Notes: generated by a model not told the origin, from the sequence alone. Counted from the stretch's first letter, positions 27,511 to 36,611 are shown. The stretch: DNA of 37,234 nucleotides from GCA-2732805 sp964516605 (GCA_964516605.1 CAZFAA010000012.1:1-37234); one strand, 5' to 3'. Made by a program: numbers and translations.

Positions 27511-28146
27511 TCATGTGTAAACATCAAAGCGACTGCTTTTGCCTAGGAAAACAATATCCGGTTCACGTGCAATCAAACGCTCACCTAAGCGTGGGCGTTT
27601 CACTACAACACGTTGCGCGGCTTTATGTAATGCGAATTCACACACCGCTTGCGCATCGGCATCATCTCCGACAAGCTCACGCAACACACGCATTTCTTTT
27701 TTGGGGAGTGCTGAATTTTTTGAATCGGGGTACATTGGGTCTAAATAAATAACATCCGGCTGATAGGCTAAATTTTTTAAATACTGCAGCGCATTATCCT
27801 GAACTAACTGCAACGCTAAATCTTGTGACGCAGGATCTGCAAACAACCGCTTTAACGCATCTTCTAACAACGCCGCAATCAATGGCGAGCGCTCAATCAT
27901 CGTAACATGACACCCTAAACACGCCAACACATACGCATCTTGTCCCATGCCCGCCGTCAGATCTAATACAGTCGGATGCACTAATTTTTTAAGACCAACA
28001 GCCTTTGCAATAAGCTGCCCACGTCCACCGCCATACTCACGGCGGTGGCGCGATTTTCCACCTAAAAAATCGATGGTCAAAGGCTTAAGAGAAGAACCTT
28101 CAATAACCAGTGAGAGCTTATCATCGATGGATTGTAGATAATGCAT
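27511..28146 (-). CDS. rsmJ: 16S rRNA (guanine1516-N2)-methyltransferase RsmJ
   Basis: This SAM-dependent enzyme methylates G1516 of 16S rRNA. It is 211 aa, slightly short of the E. coli protein. The diagnostic GGKSRHRREYGGGRGQLIAKAVGL (about 29-52) is followed by the SAM motif VLDLTAGMGQDAYVLA and the catalytic-site motif DVIYLDPMYPD. The C-terminus VVVKRPRLGE also matches. It lies nine bases downstream of gshB and probably ends the gshA-gshB-rsmJ run. Confidence 0.94.
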   Translation of the reverse strand: MHYLQSIDDKLSLVIEGSSLKPLTIDFLGGKSRHRREYGGGRGQLIAKAVGLKKLVHPTVLDLTAGMGQDAYVLACLGCHVTMIERSPLIAALLEDALKRLFADPASQDLALQLVQDNALQYLKNLAYQPDVIYLDPMYPDSKNSALPKKEMRVLRELVGDDADAQAVCEFALHKAAQRVVVKRPRLGERLIAREPDIVFLGKSSRFDVYT

Positions 28147-28154
28147 ATACCTAT

Positions 28155-29099
28155 TTATTTTAATGCCGCTTCTAACTTATCAAAAAATTCACCACAAATA
28201 TTAATATCAAAAAAATTCTCAAGTTCACGCACACCAGTTGGGCTGGTGACATTAATTTCGGTTAAGTAATCGCCAATCACATCTAACCCTACAAAATTAA
28301 GCCCTTTTTGCCTCAAAGTCGGACCTACTTGTTCGCAGATCCAACGATCACGATCCGTGAGCTCACGCCCCTCAGGCGTTGCAGCACGCGCTAAATTACC
28401 ACGAAAATCATCTTCGGCTGGAATACGTGCTAACGCATATGGAATCGGTTCGCCGTAAATCATGATAATACGCTTATCGCCACCTTCTAAAATAGCCGGG
28501 ATATATTGCTGCACCATGACTAATTTACTGCCCTGCTCTGTCATCGTTTCAATAATCACATTCGAATTCAGATCCCCGGCTTCCACAAAAAACACGGAAC
28601 TGCCTGACATACTGTCCATGGGCTTAATAATGATGCTCTCTTCCTCTACCAAGAAATTTAAGATTAAATCCATATCTGAGGTCACTAATGTTTTCGGGCA
28701 ACATTGCGGGAAAGATGCTGTAAAAAACTTTTCATTAGCATCACGTAAACCTTGTGGATTATTCACAATCATCACGCCTTGCGCTTGTGCTTGCTCAAGT
28801 AAATACGTTAACAGCACATAGTCCATATCAAACGGTGGGTCTTTACGCATCAATACTGCATCGAGCTCCACCAACGGTTGATCAATTTCATCTTCTAAAT
28901 CATACCAATCGTCTTCATCATCGCGGACTTCAATTTTTGACATGCGCCCCCAAATCAAACCATCCTGCAACCAAATACCTTCCGGCTCAATATAAAAAAT
29001 TTCATAATCGCGACTTTGTGCTTCAAGCATCAATGCAAACGTGGTATTACCCGCCACATTGACATCATCAATTGAATCCATAATAACGCCTAGTTTCAT
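28155..29099 (-). CDS. gshB: Glutathione synthetase
   Basis: This ATP-grasp ligase adds glycine to gamma-glutamylcysteine. It is 314 aa, normal length. The N-terminus MKLGVIMDSIDDVNVAGNTTFALMLEAQ, the ATP-binding IIKPMDSMSGSSVFF and the C-terminal VGLDVIGDYLTEINVTSPTGVREL are all family hallmarks. AAGGAG precedes the ATG. It lies 24 bases downstream of gshA, so glutathione synthesis is encoded as a unit. The glycine it uses is also the substrate of the gcv operon in this window. Confidence 0.96.
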   Translation of the reverse strand: MKLGVIMDSIDDVNVAGNTTFALMLEAQSRDYEIFYIEPEGIWLQDGLIWGRMSKIEVRDDEDDWYDLEDEIDQPLVELDAVLMRKDPPFDMDYVLLTYLLEQAQAQGVMIVNNPQGLRDANEKFFTASFPQCCPKTLVTSDMDLILNFLVEEESIIIKPMDSMSGSSVFFVEAGDLNSNVIIETMTEQGSKLVMVQQYIPAILEGGDKRIIMIYGEPIPYALARIPAEDDFRGNLARAATPEGRELTDRDRWICEQVGPTLRQKGLNFVGLDVIGDYLTEINVTSPTGVRELENFFDINICGEFFDKLEAALK

Positions 29100-29123
29100 A
29101 AAATATACTCCTTTTTATTTGTA

Positions 29124-30410
29124 TTATGTGAGCTGCGCTAGTTCACGTGCCGCCGCCAACAATGCCAAACGTCCTACAACACCGTAGGCATAAAAACGAT
29201 TCACACAGGTATCTTCATGTGCACCTGGATAATGACATGCCCGCGCAAAAGCCAGTGGTTGAAAATCCATACCGGGTGCATTTAAATTTTCATCCGCACC
29301 ACGCCCTTTATGCACGCGATAAAATCCGCCGACCACATGACGTCCAATCATATATACAACCGGCTCTGCTACGGCGCCATCTTGCATCGTTTCAAAACTG
29401 TAAATACCTTCTTGAATAATCACGTGTGTCACTTGCCTGCCGCCTTTTAAAGTAGACATGCTCGTGCGTTGCTTACGATTTAAATGCAGTAATTCATCTG
29501 GGCTTTTAATCATCATGACAGCCATGCCATACGTGCCCTGATCGGCCTTAACTACTAAAAATGGCGCTTGGGTAATCCCATATTCTGCGTATTTTTTTTC
29601 AATGCGCTTAAATAAGCTGGTTGCGCGGCTGACCAAACAAGCCATGCCTTCTTGCTCTTGATTCATAAAATCAACCGCAGGACACTGATCGAAATAAGGC
29701 TGCAATAACCATGGATCCAAACCAATTAATTCAGACACTTCATCAGCTACTTTTGCATAATGCGCGAAATGATCGGACTTTAAGCGTGTTGCCCACCCCA
29801 ACTCAATAGGCGGCATAATGCGCTGTGAAATGTTTTGCATAATCCCAGGCAACCCTGCTGACAAATCATTATTCAGAATAATGCAGCACGGGAAAAATCC
29901 AGCAACACCCACTTTATCGCCTTCACGAATGAGTGGCTCCAATGTCAGTCTGCGCCCTGAAGGTAAAGTAATAGTTTGCGGCTGCACAATCTCTTCATTT
30001 AGTGTGCCAATACGCAAGCCAAAACCAGCCCCTATGAAATAGTCACGCAGACGCGCTAAACTTTCAAAATAAAATTGATTGCGCGTGTGGCTTTCAGGGA
30101 TGATTAATACATTAGTAATATCGATACCACTTTCCGCCATCATGGCTTGCACGGCGTGAATGCACAAAGGCGAAAACTCTTCATTGAGATTATTAAATCC
30201 AGCTGGAAATAAATTGGTATCCACTGGCGCTAATTTAAATCCGGCATTGCGCAAATCCGTTGATGCGTAAACAGGCGCTGGCGTTTTTTTCCATTGCTTG
30301 CGTAGCCAATCCTCAATCTTAACCTGATTGTCTAATAGCTTTTTTTCAAGCGCCTCAAGCGGTCCGTTGAGCGCTGTTTCTAAGTGTGGGACGAATAATT
30401 CAGATGACAT
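29124..30410 (-). CDS. gshA: Glutamate--cysteine ligase, Acidithiobacillus-type (TIGR02049-like)
   Basis: This enzyme makes gamma-glutamylcysteine, the first step of glutathione synthesis. At 428 aa it differs from the roughly 518-aa E. coli GshA. It belongs to the separate class first described in Acidithiobacillus (TIGR02049-like), recognised by STDLRNAGFKLAPVDTNLFPAGFNNL (about 50-75), ESHTRNQFYFESLARLRDYF and VKADQGTYGMAVMMI. The co-oriented gshB supports the call. No strong ribosome site is seen before ATG 30410. Confidence 0.92.
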   Translation of the reverse strand: MSSELFVPHLETALNGPLEALEKKLLDNQVKIEDWLRKQWKKTPAPVYASTDLRNAGFKLAPVDTNLFPAGFNNLNEEFSPLCIHAVQAMMAESGIDITNVLIIPESHTRNQFYFESLARLRDYFIGAGFGLRIGTLNEEIVQPQTITLPSGRRLTLEPLIREGDKVGVAGFFPCCIILNNDLSAGLPGIMQNISQRIMPPIELGWATRLKSDHFAHYAKVADEVSELIGLDPWLLQPYFDQCPAVDFMNQEQEGMACLVSRATSLFKRIEKKYAEYGITQAPFLVVKADQGTYGMAVMMIKSPDELLHLNRKQRTSMSTLKGGRQVTHVIIQEGIYSFETMQDGAVAEPVVYMIGRHVVGGFYRVHKGRGADENLNAPGMDFQPLAFARACHYPGAHEDTCVNRFYAYGVVGRLALLAAARELAQLT

Positions 30411-30482
30411 AGTTGCTGCTACTTATGAACTCATTTTGGAAGGAATAGTATGGGGGATTTGACGGAGAATGGGAAGGGAAGA

Positions 30483-30539
30483 TCGAGAATCGGGAATCGG
30501 GAATCGGAGCGGTGTCACTCCGTGGTTCTCGATTCTCGA
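30483..30539 (+). repeat. GAATCGG-repeat hairpin upstream of djlA
   Basis: TCGAGAATCG (30483-30492) pairs with CGATTCTCGA (30530-30539). Inside, GGGAATC recurs and CGGAG (30505-30509) pairs with CTCCG (30518-30522). The result is a long imperfect hairpin with three GAATCGG-like direct repeats on its left arm. It looks like a REP- or MITE-type dispersed element, but only one copy is in the window. It occupies the gshA-djlA promoter region. Confidence 0.6.
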
Positions 30540-30577
30540 AATACAGACAAATGCGCTTCTTTATGTTACAAGAGGCG

Positions 30578-31402
30578 ATGCAAATTAAGGGTAAAATAAC
30601 CGGCCTCATCGTGGGGCTTTTTTTTGGGCCGATCGGTATGATTATTGGCCTCATTGTTGGCCACCTATACGACAGCGGTGTCTTCAATGGGTTCCTCAGT
30701 GAATTGGGCATCACTAAACACACCAGCAGCCACACAACTTCGCAAGTATTTTTTGATGCCACGTTTTCCATTATGGGTTATGTCGCAAAATCCGATGGGC
30801 GCGTGAGCGAGCAAGAAATCGCCGCAGCACGTGAGGTGATGTCGCATTTAGGCTTATCGACCCCTGCTAAAGAACGTGCCATGCAATTTTTTTACCATGG
30901 CAAACAACCTGGTTTTGATGTGAATGCAATGCTGACACAGCTACGTCAAACATGTGCCTTTCGTCCAATGCTACTGCGTACATTTGTTGAATACCAAGTA
31001 CATATTGCTCATGCTGAAGGCGTCATGACACCACAAAAACGTGCGGCACTACAAACTATTTATACCGCACTGGGCCTGCAGAGTTTTAATTTTCATCACT
31101 CTGAACAGCAATCGCGCGCTCAGCAAAATTATCAACGTTACTACAATGGCTATCAGCAACAACAAAATCAATCACACTATACAACCCGCAATCAATTGCA
31201 AGATGCTTATAAAATATTGAACGTGACCGAACACGCTGACAAAGAAGACGTTAAAAAAGCCTACCGCCGCCTCATGAGTCAAAACCACCCAGATAAACTC
31301 GTCGCAAAAGGCTTGCCACCTGAGATGATCAAAATTGCCAACCAAAAAACAGATCAGATTAAAAAAGCGTATGAGATGATTAAGAGTGCCAAAGGCTGGT
31401 GA
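30578..31402 (+). CDS. djlA: Membrane-anchored DnaJ-like co-chaperone DjlA
   Basis: DjlA is a type III membrane J-protein that stimulates DnaK. The product is 274 aa from ATG 30578, preceded by AGAGG. The following MQIKGKITGL-VGLFFG matches the known DjlA N-terminus, so the upstream ATGs in frame (from 30512) are discounted. It has a glycine-patterned transmembrane helix (about 8-32), a TerB-like domain (about 55-165), a Gln-rich linker (about 180-205) and a C-terminal J domain with HPD at 237-239. Homologues in intracellular Legionellales support stress and intracellular growth. Confidence 0.93.
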   Translation: MQIKGKITGLIVGLFFGPIGMIIGLIVGHLYDSGVFNGFLSELGITKHTSSHTTSQVFFDATFSIMGYVAKSDGRVSEQEIAAAREVMSHLGLSTPAKERAMQFFYHGKQPGFDVNAMLTQLRQTCAFRPMLLRTFVEYQVHIAHAEGVMTPQKRAALQTIYTALGLQSFNFHHSEQQSRAQQNYQRYYNGYQQQQNQSHYTTRNQLQDAYKILNVTEHADKEDVKKAYRRLMSQNHPDKLVAKGLPPEMIKIANQKTDQIKKAYEMIKSAKGW

Positions 31403-31499
31403 GCAACACATTTGCTTCATTCAAATTTTAGATGTGTTTACCCCGGCGATAGGACAAGGACTGTTAGTCAAGCGCTAGCAACCATCACTTGAATGTGCC

Positions 31500-31505
31500 T
31501 ATAAT
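31500..31505 (+). promoter_or_regulatory. Possible -10 element directly upstream of rpe
   Basis: A perfect TATAAT ends nine bases before the rpe ATG (31514). Transcription from it would give a leader of about two bases, meaning a nearly leaderless message. No good -35 is evident, so the real start may lie upstream. Confidence 0.35.
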
Positions 31506-31513
31506 ACATTCTT

Positions 31514-32179
31514 ATGAAAAAAACACAATCCATTTCCCCCTCCATTCTTGCCGCTGATTTTGCGCATTTAGGTCGCGAAGTAAACGCGGTGCTTGATGCA
31601 GGCGCTGGTGCTATTCACTTTGATGTGATGGACCATTGTTTTGTACCAAACTTAAGTTTCGGCGCACCGATTGCAGAGTCATTACGCAAAGCAGGCATTA
31701 CGGCTCCAATTGACGCGCATTTAATGGTAATTGATCCGGATAAATTTATTGATGAATTTGCTAAAGCAGGCGTCAATCTGATTATCTTTCATTCGAATGC
31801 CACACCAAATGTGGATGCAACGATTGAAAAAATTTTGCGCGCAGGCATGCAAGCTGGCCTTGCTTACAATCCAGATCATGCGGTGGATGCAACCCCTGCG
31901 CAATTGAAAAAATTATCGATGATTCTCATCATGTCAGTCTACGCAGGGTTTGGTGGGCAAAAATTCATGCCCGAATCACTTGCCAAAATTCAATCCACAC
32001 GCGCATTGCTTGATCAGCATAACCCTCGTTGTCAAATTGGTGTCGATGGCGGTGTTAATGTCCAGACGATTGGTGCTGTCGCTCAAGCAGGAGCCGATAT
32101 CTTTATAGTAGGCTCAGGATTATTTGGTGCAGACGATTACGCCCAGCGCATGCAAGATTTGTGCGCGCAGTTGCCTTAA
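31514..32179 (+). CDS. rpe: Ribulose-phosphate 3-epimerase
   Basis: This cytosolic TIM-barrel metalloenzyme interconverts ribulose-5-phosphate and xylulose-5-phosphate in the non-oxidative pentose-phosphate pathway. It is 221 aa, normal length. It shows SPSILAADFAHLG, HFDVMDHCFVPNLSFG (metal/catalytic Asp and His), DAHLMV, the phosphate-binding SVYAGFGGQKFMPESL and VDGGVN. The Met-Ser-Val-Tyr segment differs slightly from the usual MSVNPGF, having SVYAGF. There is no clear ribosome site. In many relatives gph or trp genes follow; here they do not. Confidence 0.95.
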   Translation: MKKTQSISPSILAADFAHLGREVNAVLDAGAGAIHFDVMDHCFVPNLSFGAPIAESLRKAGITAPIDAHLMVIDPDKFIDEFAKAGVNLIIFHSNATPNVDATIEKILRAGMQAGLAYNPDHAVDATPAQLKKLSMILIMSVYAGFGGQKFMPESLAKIQSTRALLDQHNPRCQIGVDGGVNVQTIGAVAQAGADIFIVGSGLFGADDYAQRMQDLCAQLP

Positions 32180-32499
32180 CTCATACACTGGAATGGGGCA
32201 AACAGTATGCAGCGCAAGGACATGTCAGCAAGTGACATGTGTTTCAAGCAGATGATGGCTAAGGCAGGCGGTATTCGCCAAAAAAGACGCTGGCGAATGC
32301 ACTATTTGATAATGAACGCCATGCTGGCAAACTCAAAAAAACAGATTTGGAGCCGTTATTTGCGTGTACCAAATAGTGTTTCATTGTAACTCTTTGATAA
32401 ATTAAAAATAAAATGGGTCATCCTACTGTGTCAAAAAATGAGTAATTGATATAATTCAATAGTGCATATTTTGAATATTTGCTATAATATACTATTCCA
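32180..32499. other. Intergenic stretch rich in inverted repeats, possible gene relic
   Basis: These 320 bases between rpe and the ATPase gene hold three inverted repeats. They are ACATGTCA/TGACATGT (32220-32240, 5-base loop), ATTCGCCA/TGGCGAAT (32273-32298) and CACTATTTG/CAAATAGTG (32300-32308 with 32370-32378). A frame ending at 32374-32376 reads RRYSPKKTLANALF followed by DNERHAGKLKKTDLEPLF without a start codon, which looks like the tail of a lost gene. I recognise no family. A short ATG frame in another register (32207-32389) is probably spurious. Confidence 0.4.
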
Positions 32500-32514
32500 A
32501 TGTATGAGATTAAT

Positions 32515-33798
32515 ATGCAAGATGCTGTTTTAAAATCAATATTTGACTGGAATCCTTGGTTGGAGGGTAAGTTTCCAAAATCACTTGCTGGCATCCCTCG
32601 ACCCGCTTATGAAATGACTAAATTATTACAGCTTCCTGAGATTAAAATTCTCGAAGGAGCGCGGCGTGTCGGGAAAAGCACACTCCTTTATCAACTCATA
32701 GAGCAACTCACACAAGCCAATCAAAAAGTGCTCTATCTTAATTTTGATGATGAAGCGTTATCCCAGTACTCACTCAGCGATATTTATCATGTATTTATCA
32801 AAAGAAATGCTATTGATTACTTATTTTTAGACGAAATACAACATTGTAAAGAATGGGTGCACTTTATCCGCAAACTCTACGATACAAAACAATTGAAGCA
32901 AATTTGGTTAAGCGGTTCCAATTCATCTTTATTAAAGAAAGAATATAAAACATTACTGTCAGGACGCAACATTACCAAACGTATTGACACATTATCTTTC
33001 CGTGAATACCTAAGCTTTAAAAACATCATTCATCCTGAGCTACCCGCATCATCAGGAACAGAAAATCAATTGATTCGTCATATCGAAGATTATATAAATT
33101 TTGGTGCGTTCCCAGCGATGGCTCTGCGTGATTTCTACCAAAAAGAATTACTCATCAATTATTTTGAAGACATGATCTTCAAAGATATTGTCACAAGACA
33201 TGATGTCAATTCTATAAAGATAAAAGAGCTCGGCACTTATCTGGCGTCACAAAGTACGAAATCATTTAGCTACCGTAGCATTGGAAATACATTAAATATT
33301 CACCCCAAAACAGTAAGTGAATACATAAGTTACTTCCATGATGTTTACCTATTTTCTGAGTTATATAAATTCGATTATTCGCTTAAGCAGCAACTGTCTG
33401 GCGATAAAAAAATATATGCGATCGATACAGGTCTAGCGGCTGCCAATGCATTCAAATTTTCAAATGATGCAGGCAGAATGCTAGAAAATGTCGTGTACAC
33501 ACAATTGCGCCGACAACACAATGAAATCTATTTTCATAAGCAAAAAAAGGAATGTGATTTTCTCATCAAAACAGAATTGGCTATCACGGATGCCATTCAA
33601 GTATGTTATGCACTGGATGATGAAAAAACGAGAACGCGCGAAATAAATGGCCTGCTTGATGCACTGGATTATTTTAATTTAAACACAGGATTGATATTAA
33701 CCATGTATGAAGAAGAGACAATTGAAGTTTCTCATCAATCTAAGACTTATCAAATCACTATACTGCCTGTATGGAAATGGCTATTACAAAAGCAATAA
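32515..33798 (+). CDS. AAA ATPase with C-terminal DUF4143 domain
   Basis: This is a P-loop ATPase of 427 aa (or 432 from ATG 32500). The N-terminal AAA domain has Walker A GARRVGKSTLLYQL, a strand VLYLNFDDE and Walker B DYLFLDEIQH. A winged-helix-like middle and a C-terminal DUF4143 restriction-enzyme-like part (GRMLENVVYTQLRR, KKECDFLIK) follow. This is a common accessory ATPase family in bacteria and archaea, with no settled function. ATG 32515 is slightly favoured: GAG lies upstream, while 32500 follows a TATAAT (32483-32488) too closely for a normal leader. It is AT-richer than its neighbours and flanked by a repeat-rich gap, which suggests acquisition. Confidence 0.88.
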   Translation: MQDAVLKSIFDWNPWLEGKFPKSLAGIPRPAYEMTKLLQLPEIKILEGARRVGKSTLLYQLIEQLTQANQKVLYLNFDDEALSQYSLSDIYHVFIKRNAIDYLFLDEIQHCKEWVHFIRKLYDTKQLKQIWLSGSNSSLLKKEYKTLLSGRNITKRIDTLSFREYLSFKNIIHPELPASSGTENQLIRHIEDYINFGAFPAMALRDFYQKELLINYFEDMIFKDIVTRHDVNSIKIKELGTYLASQSTKSFSYRSIGNTLNIHPKTVSEYISYFHDVYLFSELYKFDYSLKQQLSGDKKIYAIDTGLAAANAFKFSNDAGRMLENVVYTQLRRQHNEIYFHKQKKECDFLIKTELAITDAIQVCYALDDEKTRTREINGLLDALDYFNLNTGLILTMYEEETIEVSHQSKTYQITILPVWKWLLQKQ

Positions 33799-33804
33799 AG
33801 CAGT

Positions 33805-33834
33805 TTAAAAAAATCCCCGCACACTCGCGGGGAT
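33805..33834 (-). terminator. Intrinsic terminator for the L,D-transpeptidase gene
   Basis: ATCCCCGC (33813-33820) and GCGGGGAT (33827-33834) form an 8-bp GC-rich stem around a 6-base loop. On the minus strand it is followed by seven T (complement of 33807-33813). It may also slow plus-strand transcripts leaving the ATPase gene, but the T run is only on the minus side. Confidence 0.85.
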
Positions 33835-33855
33835 TCAAATGCCAACAGTCCTAAC

Positions 33856-34383
33856 TTATCTATAAGGGCGCACAATCACTGTCGCACCTGGATTAATATG
33901 TGTTGTGAGCCACGCTGCATCAGCAGGCGGGACACGAATGCAACCGTGGCTGGCATTATAATTTGGCACATGGGGAGATCCATGAATCGCAAAACCTTTA
34001 TGGAAATACATGCAATATGGCATAGGAGCACCGCCCTTACCTAATGGAAATTTTGTCGATTTACACTCAGGACCTCCCTCTCTAAATGCAGTAAAGGTTC
34101 CAGAAATAGTGCGGCACCCACGCTTCACATCAGGGCAATAATTTTGTCCGCCAGAAGCACGGCCCGTTCTCATCAATTGACCCTGTCTATTATACAGAGC
34201 CCAGCTCGTATGTTTGGGATCAAAAATAAACACGATTTTGCCTGTGGCAGGCCTTGATTGAGGGAAAACAGCGCTGGGCGCTCTTTGACCGCTACTGGCC
34301 GTGGTACTGTGGCTCGCAGCCATGCTATGACTGATAACAAAAATCACCATACTGAGTGATAGAAGTTTAATAATGCCTTTCAT
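33856..34383 (-). CDS. Exported L,D-transpeptidase (YkuD domain)
   Basis: This is a periplasmic peptidoglycan-modifying enzyme of 175 aa from ATG 34383, which has AAGGA upstream. The longer frame to 34422 lacks one. A signal peptide (MKGIIKLLSLSMVIFVIS, cleavage likely after SMA) leads to the YkuD domain. Its catalytic motif HGSPHVPNYNASHGCIRV contains the nucleophile C148. It could form 3-3 cross-links or attach proteins to peptidoglycan; the small size suggests a minimal catalytic domain. Coxiella-group bacteria carry several such enzymes. An intrinsic terminator follows. Confidence 0.9.
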   Translation of the reverse strand: MKGIIKLLSLSMVIFVISHSMAASHSTTASSGQRAPSAVFPQSRPATGKIVFIFDPKHTSWALYNRQGQLMRTGRASGGQNYCPDVKRGCRTISGTFTAFREGGPECKSTKFPLGKGGAPMPYCMYFHKGFAIHGSPHVPNYNASHGCIRVPPADAAWLTTHINPGATVIVRPYR

Positions 34384-34515
34384 TGTGATAAATCCTTTTA
34401 AATGCTTCGAGTAGAAAAGCATAGTATATGCAGGCTAAAATGCCATATTTATCCTATTTTATATTTAACGTAACCACTTAGAGCGTAATGCCACAGGGTA
34501 ATGTAATGAGTAGCA

Positions 34516-35151
34516 TCAAATGTAATAAGCCAGCTGCTTCATCACAAATGCATGCCACGCCATCAAGGTTTTCACAGGACGCGGTAAGTCTGCAGCGCCA
34601 GCCGCTTTCGCACTCGCGCCATGCCGCTGCTCATCCTCACGCATCGCTGAAATGATAGCGCGACTGCGCAGGTCCTGCGTGGATAAGGCACTCAAATGCC
34701 CAGTTAAATGCGCTGCCACCTGACGCTCTGTTTCTTCAACAAAACCTAAACTCCATACATCGCCACATTTTGATGCGAGCATACCCAAACAAAATGAGTG
34801 CATATACCAGAAAAAATTTAAATAACTACGATGCGTATCGAGCTCTTTAAGACGCTGATGCGTCCAAGCTAAATGATCCGTCTCTTCAGATGCCGCTTGC
34901 TGCAATAATGTATGTGTCGTCGCATCTTCGGTAAAAACCATCTGCCCATGATACAATGCTTGCGCACACACTTCACCGGTATGATTGACACGCATATACC
35001 CTTGGCTCTTCCGCTGATCCGTCGCTGACAACGCACATTCAGCAACAGACTGCGCCGGATTCGGTCGTGATGCAGATTGCTCTGCTAAAACAGTATGCAC
35101 TGCTGCATCAATCTGCATAATAATTTTATCTAACACACTATAATGACGCAT
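34516..35151 (-). CDS. coq7: 2-polyprenyl-3-methyl-6-methoxy-1,4-benzoquinone hydroxylase (Coq7)
   Basis: This di-iron hydroxylase performs the C6 hydroxylation late in ubiquinone synthesis, functionally replacing UbiF. It is 211 aa from ATG 35151 (MRHYSVLDKIIMQID), which matches the family start; the frame runs up to 35205 inside dusB. The ferritin-like metal ligands lie in HTGEVCAQALYHG, EETDHLAWTHQRL, EETERQVAAHL and MREDEQRHGASA. It overlaps dusB by 14 bases and is probably co-transcribed. Having Coq7 makes it more likely that the ubiI gene of this window is UbiI and not UbiF. Confidence 0.95.
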   Translation of the reverse strand: MRHYSVLDKIIMQIDAAVHTVLAEQSASRPNPAQSVAECALSATDQRKSQGYMRVNHTGEVCAQALYHGQMVFTEDATTHTLLQQAASEETDHLAWTHQRLKELDTHRSYLNFFWYMHSFCLGMLASKCGDVWSLGFVEETERQVAAHLTGHLSALSTQDLRSRAIISAMREDEQRHGASAKAAGAADLPRPVKTLMAWHAFVMKQLAYYI

Positions 35152-36112
35152 GATGATTCTCGAAATAAGCTTTGACCATTTCAATTTGTTGTACACACTC
35201 CTCAACGAGGTTAAATGCGTGACGAAATTCCAAATTATTTTTTTGTGTCTTACAATACCAAGCTACATGCTTACGTGCAATGCGAAGACCCATGTACTCA
35301 CCATAAAAATCATATAGCTCGCGCATGTGCGAAATTAAAATGTCTGAAACAGCATGAGGCGCTAACTCGTCGACAATTTTTCCTGTCTCAAGAAACGCAT
35401 TCACTTCATTAAAAATCCACGGACGACCTTGCGCTGCACGACCAATCATCAAGGCATCCGCCTTGGTATACTCTAAAACATATTTGGCTTTATGCGCTGA
35501 ATCAATATCGCCATTAGCGATAACAGGAATAGACACACGTGATTTAATGTCTGCAATCTCGTCGTAAGTGGCGATACCTTCGTAAAAATCACAACGCGTG
35601 CGCCCATGTACCGCCAATGATTTTATGCCTGAATTTTCCGCTATTTTTGCAATAGTGCGGGCATTAATCGAATCACGACTCCACCCTAAACGAATTTTTA
35701 ATGTCACTGGCACATCTACCGCTTTCACGACAGCCTCAACAATATCCGCTACTAATTTTTCATCACGCAACAATGCCGAACCCGCAACTTTGTTACACAC
35801 TTTTTTTGCAGGGCACCCCATATTGATATCAATAATCTGCGCACCGCAATCAACATTAAATTTTGCAGCCAGCGCTAAGGACGGCGCATCACCGCCTGCA
35901 ATTTGCACGACAATTGGCTCGCACTCACCTTCATGATTCATACGCAGTTGTGTTTTTGATGTATTGCGTAATGCAGGATTTGCACTTATCATTTCCGACA
36001 CGACAAGTGCCGCACCCATGCGCCGACATAATTTACGAAATGGCTGATCGGTTACACCAGCCATCGGTGCAAGAACTAAACGTCCTTTAAGTTGATAAGT
36101 ATCAATTAACAC
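35138..36112 (-). CDS. dusB: tRNA-dihydrouridine synthase B
   Basis: This FMN-dependent enzyme reduces uridine to dihydrouridine in the tRNA D-loop. It has VLAPMAGVTDQPFRKLC at the N-terminus, INMGCPAKKVCNKVAGSALL with the catalytic Cys, and the FMN-phosphate site IANGDI...ALMIGRAAQGRPWIF. GTG 36112 gives 324 aa, close to the E. coli protein, and follows a TATAAT on the minus strand (36137-36142) by a sensible leader. The upstream frame to 36184 would overlap that promoter. In enteric bacteria fis follows dusB; here coq7 does. Confidence 0.94.
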   Translation of the reverse strand: MLIDTYQLKGRLVLAPMAGVTDQPFRKLCRRMGAALVVSEMISANPALRNTSKTQLRMNHEGECEPIVVQIAGGDAPSLALAAKFNVDCGAQIIDINMGCPAKKVCNKVAGSALLRDEKLVADIVEAVVKAVDVPVTLKIRLGWSRDSINARTIAKIAENSGIKSLAVHGRTRCDFYEGIATYDEIADIKSRVSIPVIANGDIDSAHKAKYVLEYTKADALMIGRAAQGRPWIFNEVNAFLETGKIVDELAPHAVSDILISHMRELYDFYGEYMGLRIARKHVAWYCKTQKNNLEFRHAFNLVEECVQQIEMVKAYFENHHASL

Positions 36113-36195
36113 GTTTGCGCCATTTAAGTATTGCCAATTATAAGAGAGATAAGATAGTATCATGCCATCAAGTGAACGACACAAGGAATCATTTT

Positions 36196-36558
36196 ATGTT
36201 AACTAAAACCGCGAAGGAACTTGCACAAGAAATTGCCAAGCGCTTAACCGCTATGCGTTTACAACATGCGTGGACTCGTGAGGATCTCGCTAAACGGTCG
36301 GGCATTAACATTTATACATTGAAACATTTTGAACGCACCGGTCAAATTTCATTAGAACGTTTGATAGCTTTGTGCGAACAACTCGATATTTTAAGTGATT
36401 TTGAACGTACCTTTAAGCCACGCGCTCGCGTGAGCATTGATGACTGGCAGGTGCCCGCACATCAACAACAATTACGTAAACGTGGCCGCAGAAAAGTAAG
36501 AAGCAATTCAGATACAGCTGAACAAGAAGTAGAAGAATTCGAAACAGAAGTAGCTTAA
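36196..36558 (+). CDS. XRE/HipB-type helix-turn-helix regulator
   Basis: This is a 120-aa DNA-binding protein. The HTH lies at about 15-65, with TREDLAKRSGINIYTLKHFERTGQISLERLIALCEQL showing the typical Cro/CI helix pair. A basic RKRGRRKVRS stretch and an acidic tail follow. ATG 36196 is preceded by AAGGA at eight bases; the longer frame from 36115 overlaps the dusB promoter. HipB-like proteins of this type often pair with HipA kinases, but no toxin gene is adjacent, so it is a solitary regulator. Target unknown. Confidence 0.85.
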   Translation: MLTKTAKELAQEIAKRLTAMRLQHAWTREDLAKRSGINIYTLKHFERTGQISLERLIALCEQLDILSDFERTFKPRARVSIDDWQVPAHQQQLRKRGRRKVRSNSDTAEQEVEEFETEVA

Positions 36559-36611
36559 CCATCACGTTAGCCTCCCCTATTATGGGAACGAACCAACAAT
36601 AAGGAAATAAT

